Below, piece after piece: positions 51,766 through 63,446 of a stretch of 64,000 nucleotides of DNA (positions are counted from its first letter, which is position 1; the number at the start of each line of letters is the position of its first letter). The DNA comes from Tribonema minus. Taxonomy: Eukaryota; Sar; Xanthophyceae; Tribonematales; Tribonemataceae. The stretch lies in NCBI GenBank assembly GCA_017506865.1, contig JAFCMP010000024.1, positions 248,001 to 312,000 on the forward strand, read 5' to 3'. The notes under the pieces were generated by a model. That model made no database searches. It had not been told where the DNA came from and saw only the letters and a list, made by a program, of their open reading frames with translations. The position numbers and the translations under genes were made by a program.

Positions 51766-53734
51766 CGGCGGCGCCGCAGCTGCGCGACGCAGGGCGCGCA
51801 CATGGGGCGTGTGATCACCTCACGTCAGCAGGCAGCGATGGCATGCTCCCATTTCAAATTGGCACTTGCGCTGGCGATTGTGAGCGTGTGTTCTGTTGTG
51901 CTAGGGACTGGGATGCACATCGCCGCTTTGGCTGATTGGCGCTCCCCTTGTGCCTGGTAGCAGACCGGCGCTGCTCGCTGCTCACTGGCGTGCGCGCCGT
52001 GCAACACATGTATAAAAAGTACAAAACAGGCTACATATGATTGAAATGGTACTTTGAAGGGGGGTCCCCCTCCCCCTTGCCAGCCGTCGTGGGGGGCGTG
52101 CAGCACACTGTAAACCACAAAACGCGCCGCCTGCACAGACTGTGAGTCTCATTCAATAACTTGACCTCAGATGCTTGAAGATCGTCATTGCGCTGCTGCC
52201 ATGCAATCTCAGAAGGTGTACTCATTGCTGCGACAATTCGCTTTGTATGTATCGCGACACTGTTCGACTTAAGGATGCCGTGCGCTGCTGCCTGATGTTA
52301 CCATGCTGGAGGCAGTCAAGCCCTTTTGACACGATGGCTTTTGACACGATTGGAGCATTTTGCCTTGCAACCTTGAGATGTCAATCTGCGCTCAAATAAT
52401 TTGTTGCTGGGACTTCTGATTTCTACAGTTTTTGAAAACCTACATGCACTCTGAAGACAAATGGGGCAAAGATCTGGCTTACTGCAGCTGAGGTGTACAG
52501 GGCTATGGCCCAATCTACAATGCAACGTCTCAGGTCATCGAGACAGCCCAATTTGGTGCGTTTGATTGCACGATGCACTTCGACACCGCCCTATCTATTG
52601 GCTATGTCAATAATGTATGGTGTAGTGTGAATTTTCATGCATGTGCATGTGCATCTGATGCATGTACTGCGGAGTACATGCAACTACAAATTGCACTGGT
52701 GCATACAGGCGCATTTGTGAGACGCTGACAATTGGCAGCACATGTCATGTCAGTCGCGATGCTGACTACTTACAGGCTGCCTCAAAACTGTGCATCTGAG
52801 GCGCATCAGACATCTGCCGCGGCTTTCTGTGCGATGCAAAGGTGACTTGGATGATGCCTCACAATGCACCACCATGCATGCAACCATGCCGTCATGGATA
52901 CATATACATGCATACTCGTAGAGAGCGCACACGTCGCCTAAAACCTCGAAATCACTGACTTGGGCAATGGGCACTGCGGCGGCGTCAAAAGTGCAATGCA
53001 CGATTAAACACCACTCGAAAGGGTATGCCAGCAGGGTCTGACGCGGCAGTCTTGATGACCACAGGCTGTGATACTGCTTCAGTGTTGTCGGCGGAGGGGA
53101 CCTGCACCGTCCGTGCCGCGTACATGTCCTTCGCAGCGACAACACTGGGCCAGGATGATGCCTGAGCATTTTGCAGACGTCTCGCCCGGCTAGGGCCTCA
53201 CATGATTGGCGCCAAAGTGCAGGAAGCTGCCAAAAGCGCTTGGGCTGGTCACCAATGTCTTACGTGATGCCCTGTACAGCAGCCACACATATACATGCAT
53301 GGAATGCAACGCGTCGACCACGTGTGAGACGCATCACGACGGCAGTATGCCGACAGCCGTGACACCACGATGTTGTGGAGCACGCTAAAGCGCCGGGAGG
53401 TAGATATCAGTGCTCGCACCAGAGTGTTTCCGCAGCTATCAGGGGTGATCACGCCTACCTCTAATGCGGGCAAAGCTCTGCACAGGCGCTGCAGCATCTC
53501 GTATCTGCACAATTGCTACACCTCCGCGCTGCGCGGGCGCTGCTGCTGCAGCATTCCCTCGGAGAGAGTGTGCGCTGCTGCTGCCTTAGCCAGCAGCAGA
53601 TGAACAGGCGGGGACCACCATGAGCTAAAGTCTGCGACAATCTACTGCGCGGAGAGGCGAGAGCGCCCCCCTGTTACACCAGATTTCCTTCTGGGAGAGT
53701 CACCAGCAACTGTCGTGAAGAACTTCAATCACAG
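51766..53734. other. intergenic, no supported gene
   Basis: Two kilobases, less GC-rich than the exons. The longest open frame (minus, 53169-52750, 139 codons) has no domain I recognise and no supporting context. A palindromic CATGCATGTGCATGTGCAT stretch lies near 52637-52665. Confidence 0.5.
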
Positions 53735-56700
53735 GTGTTTCGGCAGCTTGCAGAGCTTCCTCAGCGCAGCATGGTGCTGGCTGGATCGAGAGCCCGCTTC
53801 AGCTGCCTAGCACTGCAGAGGCTGCGCCACGATGGTGGCAGAAGTTGCGTCGGGAGCAGCAGAAGGCGCCAGGTCACACGCTGTAACAGCACAACAGCTG
53901 GCATTTGCAGCGAGGGCGGGGGCACCTGCCGGCAAAGCTTTCAAGTCGTGGTGCCAGATGGGGACGACACGCCCCGGCGCGTGTGCCAGACATGCGGGTT
54001 CGTTGACTGTGAGTGCCGGACTCGACGCGTCGACCTTCTAGCACTTGCATCAGGACGTTCCAGAGTCATGCGCATGCGAGACACTGCTGACCTCCACCAA
54101 GACTTCGAAAGCAACCTACATCAGCTTCTCAAATGAATGGCGTCGTACGCTTGTCCTCTACTGCAACATGGGCGCCTTTGTAGGACCACCTTTGCGCCGC
54201 AGTAGGACATGGCAGAGTACGCATTAAGCCCTTTTCTTGGAGAAGGTAGTCATCAGGTACATCGATTCAATCCTGCCAAGGTTGATGCAATCACTTTCAG
54301 CCAATGACGGTCTCACTGTATGAAGGTTGCCTACAGTGTTGGGTGTAGGGCACCGTGTGTGCTCACAATTGGTGCAAGTGTCAGTCATGCACCCCCAACC
54401 GATACTGATGGTGCTGGTGCTTAAGGAATCCTTATCGCAGCACGCGCGCAGATCAGAACCCCAGGGTTTTGTATCTGAGTAATGCCACGTGGCAGGCCAA
54501 GCTGACAGGTGTCGGTGCGTGCAGTGATGCTTGAGAACACAACTTGCTAACATGCGCAGTGTGTGCAATACGCGTGCCGACGAGCGTCAACAAACCCGAA
54601 CGCCGACCAGTCAACAGCGCAATGCTGCGCTGCGTGCGAAGCTGAAAACCTTATGGTGGTGTTCTCAAGCATCGCCAACAAACAGTACTTGCAGCAATGC
54701 TCATTAAACCCTCTTATTGCGCCTCACATGCAGACCAAAACCCGCGGGTCGTGTGTACGAGCGTTGCCACGTGGCAGGCTGAGCCGACCGCCAAGCCGCT
54801 ATACCTACTGGTGAAGCGCAGCATACCCCCGTGCCGAGGGTACTGGGCGCTGCCGGGGGGCTTCATGGAATTAGGTGAGCACTGATGCTGGCTGATGCGT
54901 AACGTTGAAGTTCAACAGCATGATTCGGCTACTGAGTGGTGTTCAACTTCAATTGTTCGCAGTCGTGGTGACAGGTCTCGCGCACTGAAGGACTGAAGCG
55001 AGTCGCAGTCTTTGTGCTTTGGGCAGAGGGCTTCATTGTGTACAATGAAGCTGAGGGCATCTGTGCATGGGGTACGGGGGCTGTAATGCTATCCTTAGCC
55101 ATAATCGTGTTCACCTGGCACTGGTCAGGCAATTACATTCTACAAGCAAGGCTCACCTTGTGACAGTATATATCTACAAGTTGGCGGTTGTGGGAAATCG
55201 TACTTGAAGGAGCAATAACGGGACGTCCTTGGCACCGAAACCTTTCGGCGAAAAGCCATCAACGGCCCTGTGGCTGGGAGCACTGAAGGAGCTGCCCGCC
55301 AAGCCAAGCCAGAAACTTCTACTTCTACGTCACATTCTGACATACTTGCTGCAAGCTTGCACAGTGTCACACAAAACCTCTGCGACAGACTCTCTTGATC
55401 AATCTGTCCGCGCATCGAATCGCACTGCGTGGTGTTCCAGGCGAAACGGTAGAGGCGGGAGCTGCACGCGAGGCGCGGGAAGAGGCCTGCGCCACGCTGG
55501 ATGCGCCCACGCTGACGGCCGTCTACAGCCTGCCGCGCATCGGACAAGTGTAAGTTGCGCGCACTGTCGTGATCACATGTGAAGGGGATGGGTGGCGGTG
55601 CGCGCCGCCATCTTTAGTCAACTGGGGTTTGAGGTATTGATCTCTGCCTTTGTCAGCGCCCATTGGTGCTCCTGCTGCTGATTGTTGCAGTCAGCTGCTG
55701 GTGCTCTCCTGCTCAATCAGCACGCCTTGTTGTGCGTGCTGCCATCGTTTGCAGTCACCTGGTGTTCTCCGTGGCGCTGGCGTCGCCTGACGTGTCCAGC
55801 GGCGCCGACAGCAAGGCCGCAGGCGCACCGCTTTGTGTGCGCAGCGACATAGTCTTCCCCGCCCCAATCATCACACAATGTTGCGCGCGCAGCTGTGCTC
55901 TGCCGTCAACCGATGCTTTCCTTCTGTCCACGCTGCTGTCGTCTGCTCGCAGTCACCTGGTGTTCTCCGCGGCGCTGGCGTCGCCCGATGTGTCCAGCGG
56001 CGTACAGAGTGAAGCCGCATGCGCACACTTCGTGTGCGCAACGACATAGTTTTGTCCGCCCCGATCACTGCGCGCAGCTGTGCTTAGCAGTCAACCGCTG
56101 CTCTCCTTCTGTCCACGCTGCTGTCGTCTGCTTGCTCAGTCACCTGGTGTTCTCCGCCGCGCTGGCGTCGCCCGACATATCCAGCGGCGTAGAGAGCGAA
56201 GCCGCGGAGCTGTTTGAGTGGGAGGACATACCGTGGCCGCGCCTGGCTTTCCCCACGGCCAGCTGGGCGCTCATGCACCACCGCGCGCGCCAGCGGTGGG
56301 CGCGTCAACTGCTTGAGGTACGGAGTTGAACTTGTGTCAGTTGAGGAAAAACTTCATCATGGATTCAAATTTGAAAAGGTTAATCGCACTACACACTTTA
56401 TGACAAAGAGTATGGCGCTGAGTATCGCCACGTGTGGCTTCAGTGGGCAGGCAACTGTAGACATGTGTCTATGAACTCAGCTGGCAGGTTCTGTGGCACT
56501 ATGCTGCAGAGTGCTGATGCACCACCGCGCGCGGCAGCAGTGGCCTTCAACGTGAGCTGACTGTTGCTTGAAGGTGAGAAGTGCCCATTTTAGTGTCCCG
56601 CTAGCTCGCTGGGGTGAAGGTTATTGTCATATGGATTGCACTGTTTGTGCATGCATGACCAAAAATGTGCACACTGCCGGCTGGGCACGGATGCGTGACA

Positions 56701-57392
56701 GCGGTGGGCGTATTAACTGCGCAAGATACATGAAAATACATGGCAGTTAACTCAATTGACATTTGTCATGTAGCAGCAGTGCACTGTCAAACATACGGCA
56801 AGGGGATCAAAGCTTTTGTGTCACGGTTCAGTTGAGTGTAGACCTGACTCAGAGACTATTAGCGCGGTGTCCTATGCCCACTGCGCACCGCAGCTGCACC
56901 TGCAATGATTGCAGTGTCGCACGTCATACCTCTTGCAGTACACACGCGCCGCTTTCTGCGCAGCATCAGAGGACGCTGGATGCGCGCACAGCCATCAGCA
57001 CTGCTCGCCACCGCCTATGTTGAGCTTTGGCGTAGCTCACTGCATCCTTGTGCTGTTGTGCACAAGGCGCAGTCTGCGGAACAGCAGAGGTTGCCATACG
57101 TACGGGAAGCAACTTGCTGGTACTTCTATGCTGCTGCAGCTCCCGCACTGTCCATCTCTCAGCGCGTCACGCCTCGCATTTGTTTGGACGCTCGCAGGCT
57201 GCTGAGCCGCCACTTGAAGATGACGCTCCAGCGGCAGGTTCAAGCCCCGAGGGCGGACCGCCGTACTCAAACCCCTGCGGAAGAGACCTCAGAAGGTTTT
57301 GGAGTCCAGCCCTGGGTTTTCACGTGCGCGAAGGCTGGGAGTTCAACACCTTGAACGCTCTGCTCCCGGACGACCCTCGGTCAACAGAATAG
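53735..57392 (+). CDS. zinc-ribbon Nudix hydrolase (NUDX23-like), five exons
   Basis: Exons 53735-54008, 54734-54874, 55441-55549, 56140-56317 and 57198-57392 join in phase to 298 residues. The basic, Ser/Arg-rich N-terminus may be an organelle leader. A zinc ribbon follows (Cys58, Cys65, Cys84, Cys87) around VVVPDGDDTPRRVCQTCGF, the hallmark VPDGDxRPR of the NUDX23/ADP-ribose pyrophosphatase-like group. After YQNPRVV comes the Nudix core LYLLVKRSIPPCRGYWALPG, then GFMELGETVEAGAA and REAREEACATL. The box Glu and Arg residues are present, but the usual Gly after EE-x is Cys155. Exon 4 gives LVFSAALASPDISSG and FEWEDIPWPRLAFPT, typical of the family's C-terminal half. Plant NUDX23 hydrolyses FAD and ADP-ribose in plastids, and the same chemistry is likely but unproven here. 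The last 65 residues are an unconserved extension. Two decoy acceptors precede exon 4. Confidence 0.88.
55753..56030 (+). repeat. two echoes of Nudix exon 4 acceptor edge
   Basis: CAG, then TCACCTGGTGTTCTCC and LASPDVSSG begin at 55755 and 55953, against the true exon at 56140 (steps 198 and 187 bp). Both copies stay open only until the GCGCAC region, then leave the family sequence. Confidence 0.92.
56500..56720 (+). repeat. echoes of Nudix exon 4 donor edge
   Basis: GCTGATGCACCACCGCGCGC, then CAGCAGTGG and GTCAACTGC-like text, ending CTTGAAGGTGAG, repeats the exon-4 end (56268-56320) near 56510-56578. A weaker copy (GCGGTGGGCGTATTAACTGC) lies near 56700-56722. Confidence 0.8.
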
Positions 57393-58108
57393 CTGATGCA
57401 AACGGTGTCTCCTGTGCGAGCTTATGAGGTAGAGAAGTTGAAGTTTGGTGTGCGCGCCAGCACACACACGTGCTGAACGATTTCGGTCGGCGCGTTGGCA
57501 AAAGCATGTGTGCATGTGTCACGCGCGACACATTTGGGACAGTGACCTGAGCATTTACAAACGGGTTGGACAAAGTGTACATGATACAGCAAGTACTTGT
57601 GCATGCGTTGAATCCTAAATTCAATGGCGTGCTTGCTGTTGTGGCGTTAATTGGTACTGGCTCCTCTGACCCGCCATTGCTGTGCAGTTGCCACATCAAA
57701 CTTTTGTCGTGTCCGAGTCGAGGTGCTGCTCTAATGTGCACTGCACTGCACCAACGCTTCGTGCTCATGTTCTCCAAGTGGCGAGCACAAGTAGTCCCAC
57801 TAGCGTACAAGTGCAAGTCGACACCGCACCGGCCTGTTGCTTCACCGCATCATCAATCCAATCTCGACCCCTGACGATCGCGCACAGCGCCTTGCCCGTG
57901 CTGTCGGCTTAACCTGCAACAGCGTGCGGAATCGCGGGTCATTTCCGAGTGCTGAAACATGACCCTGTTGCGACACACCCCCGGGTGCATATATGTAATC
58001 GATCAGCCCAAATTTGTCGAGCTAAACTGCAAGGCCACAACTTCAACCGTTGATTCATTTCTAGTAGCACCAGTGTGAGCAACCGCCAGCAGCATCGCGT
58101 TCGCACCG
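57393..58108. other. intergenic, no supported gene
   Basis: Spacer between the Nudix stop and the start of the first ankyrin-type gene, on the same strand. I see no recognisable frame or element. Confidence 0.5.
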
Positions 58109-59796
58109 ATGGCATCTCAGCCGAGCTCCTCGCCAGCAGTCAGGCATAAGATTTGCCGCAGCAGCAACGCAGCCAGCTCTGAAGCAGCTCTCACACACAG
58201 CCTCAATGAGACCTGCCTGCAGCAGATATTTTCGCTGGTACGCCCAGGTCACTACATGCTCCTGGCATGCTGCAAGCGCTGGCAACGTATCTACTGGCTA
58301 TACGGCCAGTATAAAATGCGAACTGCCGTGCAGCACGTCGTTGCCGAGCTGCCGCTGCTTCAGTGGGCTGTCCATGCGGATGGTGGAGGCCATAGCATGG
58401 ACGCTGCTACTTGTGCTGTGGCCGCCCGCAACGGCCACCTGCACTCGCTGCAGTGGCTGCGCGAGCAGGGCTGCGAGTGGGACGAGCGTGCGTGCAGCGA
58501 GGCGGCGAGGAGGGGAGATCTTGCCATGCTGCAGTGGGCTCGCGCTCACAATTGCCCCTGGGACAGCACTACGGCAACGGAGATAGCAAGGAGGGGAGAC
58601 CTCACGATGCTGGAGTGGGCTGCAGACGCTGGTCTTCAGATAGACTCTGATGAGATAAGCGCTGCTGCGGCGGAACGAGGGCATCTGGAGGCGCTGCAGT
58701 GGCTGCTTGCGCGCGGCTGTCCTGTGAGCTGGCGGGCTGCTGTTGCAGCGGCGCGGGGTGGGCACTTGCAGGTACTGCAGTCTATCAGTTCTGAGGCCCT
58801 GGCCAATCACTTCGTCACCTGTGTTGCAGCTGCAGAGACAGGCCAATTAAAAGTAGTCAAATGGCTGAACTCTCTGGGGTGCGCGTGGCACAGCGAAATC
58901 TGCACAGCAGCAGCTAGGGGCGGCCACCTTTGCGTACTGCGGTATCTGCGCACCAACGGCTGCCCCTCGAATGCGAGCATCCTCTCGGCGGCAGTATGTG
59001 GCGGGCATATAGAGGTGCTGCGCTATGTCAGAGAGCAGGGCCACAAACTGCAACGTGCGGGTCAACTGAGCAGGCGGCGGAGGCAGGCAGCCTAGCGGTA
59101 CTGCAGTGGACTATTGAGAATGACTGTGGCTGGGATAAGTCTGTATGTGGAATTGCCGCAAGAAAGGGGGATGTTGAGATGCTCGAGTGGGCTGTGGCCC
59201 ATGACGCTTACTTCAACTCTGACAACGTAGCACTTAATGCCGGCAAGGCGGGTCAATTGTCAATCGCAATGTGGCTTCTCGCACACAAGAAGCAGTCTAT
59301 CCACCTTCTATTACTACAGGCGGTACAGGCGGGGCATGTCTCCCTCCTGCAGTGGGCTCAGTCGAAGGGCGTTTTTGCCAAGGAGAAGCTGCAGTACGCG
59401 TACTATTCAGGTCAGACCAATCAAGTCGAGGTACTGGCGTGGATGCTTGCCGCCGGTCACCTCGTGCCAGGATGTTCGCCGTTTGCGTCGCCCAGCGGAT
59501 GCGTAGACGGGCACAACAACCCTGCCGCAGGCGCAGCGTTGAGGGGTCACATGCGCGTACTGAAGTGGCTCAGGGCCCACAGTCTCTTCGACACACACTG
59601 TGTACTTGAAAATGCGGCGAGGTACCAGCAGTTTGAGGTGCTTGAGTGGGCGCTTCCAAACAGGTGCGAGTGGAACGAGTCCCTGTGCCGTAGAGCAGCA
59701 AAGCGATGGGAAACAGCCGTTGTAGACTGGGCGGCGGCGCGCGGGTGCACGTGTGCCGCTCACAGCAGCGCCTTGATGCACGCATGCCTGTCCTGA
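58109..59796 (+). CDS. ankyrin-type repeat protein with F-box-like N-terminus, one frameshift
   Basis: The frame from 58109 encodes a polar head, an F-box-like helix (LNETCLQQIFSLVRPGHYML, then ACCKRWQRIYW), and a run of 25-33-residue repeats of the form AARRGDLAMLQWARAHNCPW. Near 59040-59065 the frame shifts. Compared with the sister copy at about 62715, four bases are missing there. The rest continues in another frame (AGSLAVLQWTIENDCGW and on) to the stop at 59796 after GCTCAAHSSALMHACLS. These divergent ankyrin repeats are abundant, species-specific families in stramenopiles, other protists and giant viruses. With an F-box-like start they may act as substrate receptors of SCF ubiquitin ligases (inference). 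It is intronless. The product would be about 561 residues if the shift is a sequencing error. Otherwise the gene is freshly broken. Confidence 0.65.
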
Positions 59797-61867
59797 CACG
59801 ATTACTAGCTGCTTCTGCAACAAGTATTAACTTGTCATTGATGATGCGTCCAGCCAATTACTGCTCAGGTCTTCATGTGTTGGCATAGTTCCATCTGCGT
59901 GTCAAACTTTTACTTGATATTCTCGAAGCATGGTTGATATTGACAATGGCCATGCAAACAGCATGCGCAAATTTGCTGCAGAGGCGTATGGCCACCCAAA
60001 CGAGAAGCATGCCTGCCAAGATCTCGTGTTGCAGTGCTGTGTGCATACGCAGGAGAGCATGTTGGCGTACATCACTTGCATTCTGTCAAGACAAACTCTA
60101 TTATGTGGTATGTCGCCGCTCATGACTGGCTGGCACAACGCTTATGGTATACCAACTGAGGCCTTGTCGAGGGCGCTGAGCAATGGGAATTGCGGCAATG
60201 TGTTGCATTCATAATATTAGTTCTCGTTGCGCTGTGCAGTGTGTGTTCACAACACAAAGATCACACTTGCCTGTCAATGGTGGTGCACCATATGGCATCC
60301 ATTATAATGAATTGTTGCCGGACGTGCTCAACTTGGTCGCCATAATCAATGTTTCCTGTGATCTAAAAATCTCCTACACTCATGTTTTAGTAAATCAGCT
60401 TGGCATAAGGGAAATCATCGGGTTCCTTCTTCACAGGGAGCATAAATCGAGTTTGAAGTTCCACGTCAAGGCCTGCAAGCAAAGCTTTGGAAGATTTGTG
60501 GAGCTGAGTAGCCGGCGGAGGTGCACAATGATGTCAAGCAGTAGTGTGCAGCCTCCACATTGGCATCGGGATTTAACATTTGCTGCATGCTGTTGTGCCG
60601 ATCTAGTTGATAGAAGTGTAACGGAGAACTCACTTTCAAAGGCTTGTGTAAGAAAACCATGTCCAATCAATGGGTCTGGGAGTAAACACGGCTGCGTCAG
60701 CAACCCACTGGCAGCACCAGCAGGGGCGCCGCATCAAGTTCAACTTTTGTGCATACATGACTGCCCGCTGCACCGCGCTCACGGCGCTGCTGCTCATTCA
60801 GCTGGAGAAGAGCTGCGGCTGTGCGGGCCTTGCTGCGCTGTTGCCCCAACGGCATGCTGACCATCCCCGTGTTCAAGCGCAAGAGCACTATTGTGTTGTG
60901 GGCGACGGAAAAGTCGTTAGGCCTCTGCTCGGCCGCATCATCGTCAGGAGCTCGCCGTGCACTCGTGCCTCGTGCGCTTCCGAAGTTCATTACGCCCGAT
61001 GATCACAAACAGCTAGCCAGAGTGCATGGCGACAATCGCGAGCATCATCTTGGACTCCAGTGGCCGCTTCCTCCGCGACATCCGCGCTTATAGTGTGTGG
61101 CTACACACACGCATGGACCAAGTACTTCTATGTGCTTTCTGCACTCAGCGCTTGACTGACTCGCCGAAGGGAATGCAGGTTGATGTGTATGTATACAGAC
61201 CGAGTACAACTGCCTATAAGGACGCTTCCCGCTGGCAACATCATGTGCGTTTCTAGAGCTACAGGTCTGCACACGTCTGCTGAACAGACTGCCTATTTAC
61301 GCGGCGGCCAGCAAGTCCTTTGCACAGATCTTGTACCTAGTTTCGCTGCCGACTCGGAGCTGCTTGGACCTGCCATTAATGAGGCCTGGCGTGAGATGAT
61401 GCATGCACTGTGCTGGCCTGTCGGTTCGACAACGCATCACCAGACGATCCCCCTGATGTCCCGGTACACTGCGCATCCAGCGACCCATCCGCCAAATGTG
61501 GCAGTGCCTAATGCTGCCCATGCTGATTGATCAGCGTGGCCTGCAGCAACAGCGTGGTGATTTGATGGAAGCTCACTTCTTCTGCCCTCCTGCTGCGACA
61601 CTCGTGCAAGTGGTCATCAGCACGCAGACGGCGACCATCAGTCGTCCGATCGGTCATCCGGTTCTGCATCTTTTTCATCGAAAACTTCAACATCTGAACT
61701 TCAACAGCTCAATTGGCCAAGAGAAGCGGTGGTGCTGCGGAACTGACTGCCACCTACAGAGCACACACGGGCCCAGCAAGTACACGAACCAGCAAAGCGT
61801 AGCCACCCATGGCATCTTCTAAGAAACAGGGTTGAGGAGAGGCAAGAGAATTGCTCCGTAGCAGCCA
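59797..61867. other. spacer between ankyrin-type copies, no supported gene
   Basis: Holds one longer open frame (60183-60860, plus, 225 codons) without a recognised domain, and fragments at 60830-61090 (GMLTIPVFKRKSTIVLW, then IASIILDSSGRFLRDIRAY in another frame). These look like remains of a coding sequence. I could not identify it or join the parts. Confidence 0.35.
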
Positions 61868-63446
61868 CCACAGACAGCCTCAATAAAGCCTGCCTGCAGC
61901 AGATATTCTCGCTGGTAGGCCCAGGCCACTACATACTCCTGGCATGCTGCAAGCGCTGGCAGCATATCTACTGGCTATACGGCCAGTATAAAATGCAGAC
62001 TGCCGTGCAGCACGTCGTTGCCGAGCTGCCGCTGCTTCAATGGGCTGTCCATGCGGATGGTGGAGGCCATAGCATGAGTGCTGCGACCTGCGCCGTGGCC
62101 GCCCGCAAAGGCCCCCTGCGTTCGCTGCAGTGGCTGCGCAAGCAGGGCTGCGAGTGGGACGAGCGCACGTGCAGCGAGGCGGCAAGGAGGGGAGATGTCG
62201 CCATGCTTCAGTGGGCTCGTGCTCACAACTGCCCATGGGACAGAACTACAGCAACGGAGCTAGCAAGGAGATGAGACCTCACAATGCTGGAGTGGGCCGC
62301 AGAGGCTGGTCTTCAGATAGACCCTGGAGAGATAGGCGTTGCTGCGGCGGAACGAGGGCATCTCGAGGCGCTGCAGTGGCTGCGTGCGCGCGACTGTCCT
62401 GTGAGGGAGGGGGGTGCACGGGCAGCGGCGCGGGGTGGTCATCTGCAGGTATCGCAATGGATCACCTCGCAGATGCGAATATATCACATGCCAGGCATCT
62501 GTGCTACAGCTGCAGAGGCAGGCCACTTAACGGTAGTCAAATGGCTGCACTCCGCAGGTTAACGGTGGGATCAGTCCACCTGCACAGCAGCTGCTAGGAG
62601 CGGCCACCTGCACGTACTGCAATATCTGCGTGACAACGGCTGCCCCTGGAATGCGAGCATTTACTCTGCGGCGTTAAGCGGCGGGCACGTAAAGGTGCTG
62701 CACTACGCCAGAGAGCAGGGCTGCCCATGGCTGCCCACAAAGGACGGGTCAGAGCAGGCAGCAAGGAACGGGAGCCTAGAGGTACTGCAGTGGGCAATTC
62801 AGAATGGCTGCTGCTGGGATGAATTTGTATGCGGAGAAGCCGCAAACAGGGGGATGCTCGAGTGGGCGGAGGCCCATGGCGCTCATTTCGACTCTTGCGT
62901 AATAAAATTCAAAGCCAGTACTGTCGGGCACTTGTCAGTTGCAAAGTGGCTTCTCGCACGCAAGAATTGTGACATGGACCTTCTGTTAGTGACTGCGGCA
63001 GGGGTGGGGCACGTCGGGCTCCTGCAGTGGGCTCAGTCAAACGGCATCCTTGCTGAGGACAAGCTGCAGTACGCGTACAACGCCGCACAAGGCAATCAAG
63101 TCGAGGTGTTGGCGTGGATGCTTGCAGCCGGTCACCTCGTGCCAGCACAACTATTGCCCGATTCGTGTATCCGATTTCGGGTGTATAATCCTGCTGCAGG
63201 TGCAGCAATTGGGGGTCACGTTAGCATACTGAAGTGGCTCAAGGCCCATGGCCTCTTCAGAAACGAGCAGGTACTTGAGAGAGTGCAGCTAAGAATAGTC
63301 ATTTCGGGGTGCTCGAGTGGGCATTTTCAAAGGGGTGCGAGTGGGATCACTTCATATGTTGCTCAGCAGCAGAGCAGGGGAACAAAGCCGTTGTAGACTG
63401 GGCGGCAGCGCAGGGATGCACGTGTGCCGCTCACAGCAGCGCTTGA
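61868..63446 (+). pseudogene. broken tandem copy of the ankyrin-type gene
   Basis: This matches the gene at 58109 from its F-box-like helix (CLQQIFSLVGPGHYILLACC) to its last motif (GCTCAAHSSA), but no start codon aligns with the parental one. It has a nonsense change (GGA to TGA at about 62272), a second stop near 62560 (where the sister reads CAWHSE), a short deletion near 62850, and a frameshift near 63290. Its repeats still align well, so it is a fairly recent duplicate. The unit offset from the parent is about 3.68 kb. At the parent's frameshift site this copy keeps the intact reading, which helps interpret the parent. Confidence 0.85.

Noticed and set aside
60183..60860. A 225-codon open frame as a real gene
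   Set aside because: No recognisable domain, unremarkable composition, and no partner exons. It is kept only as a note in the spacer entry.
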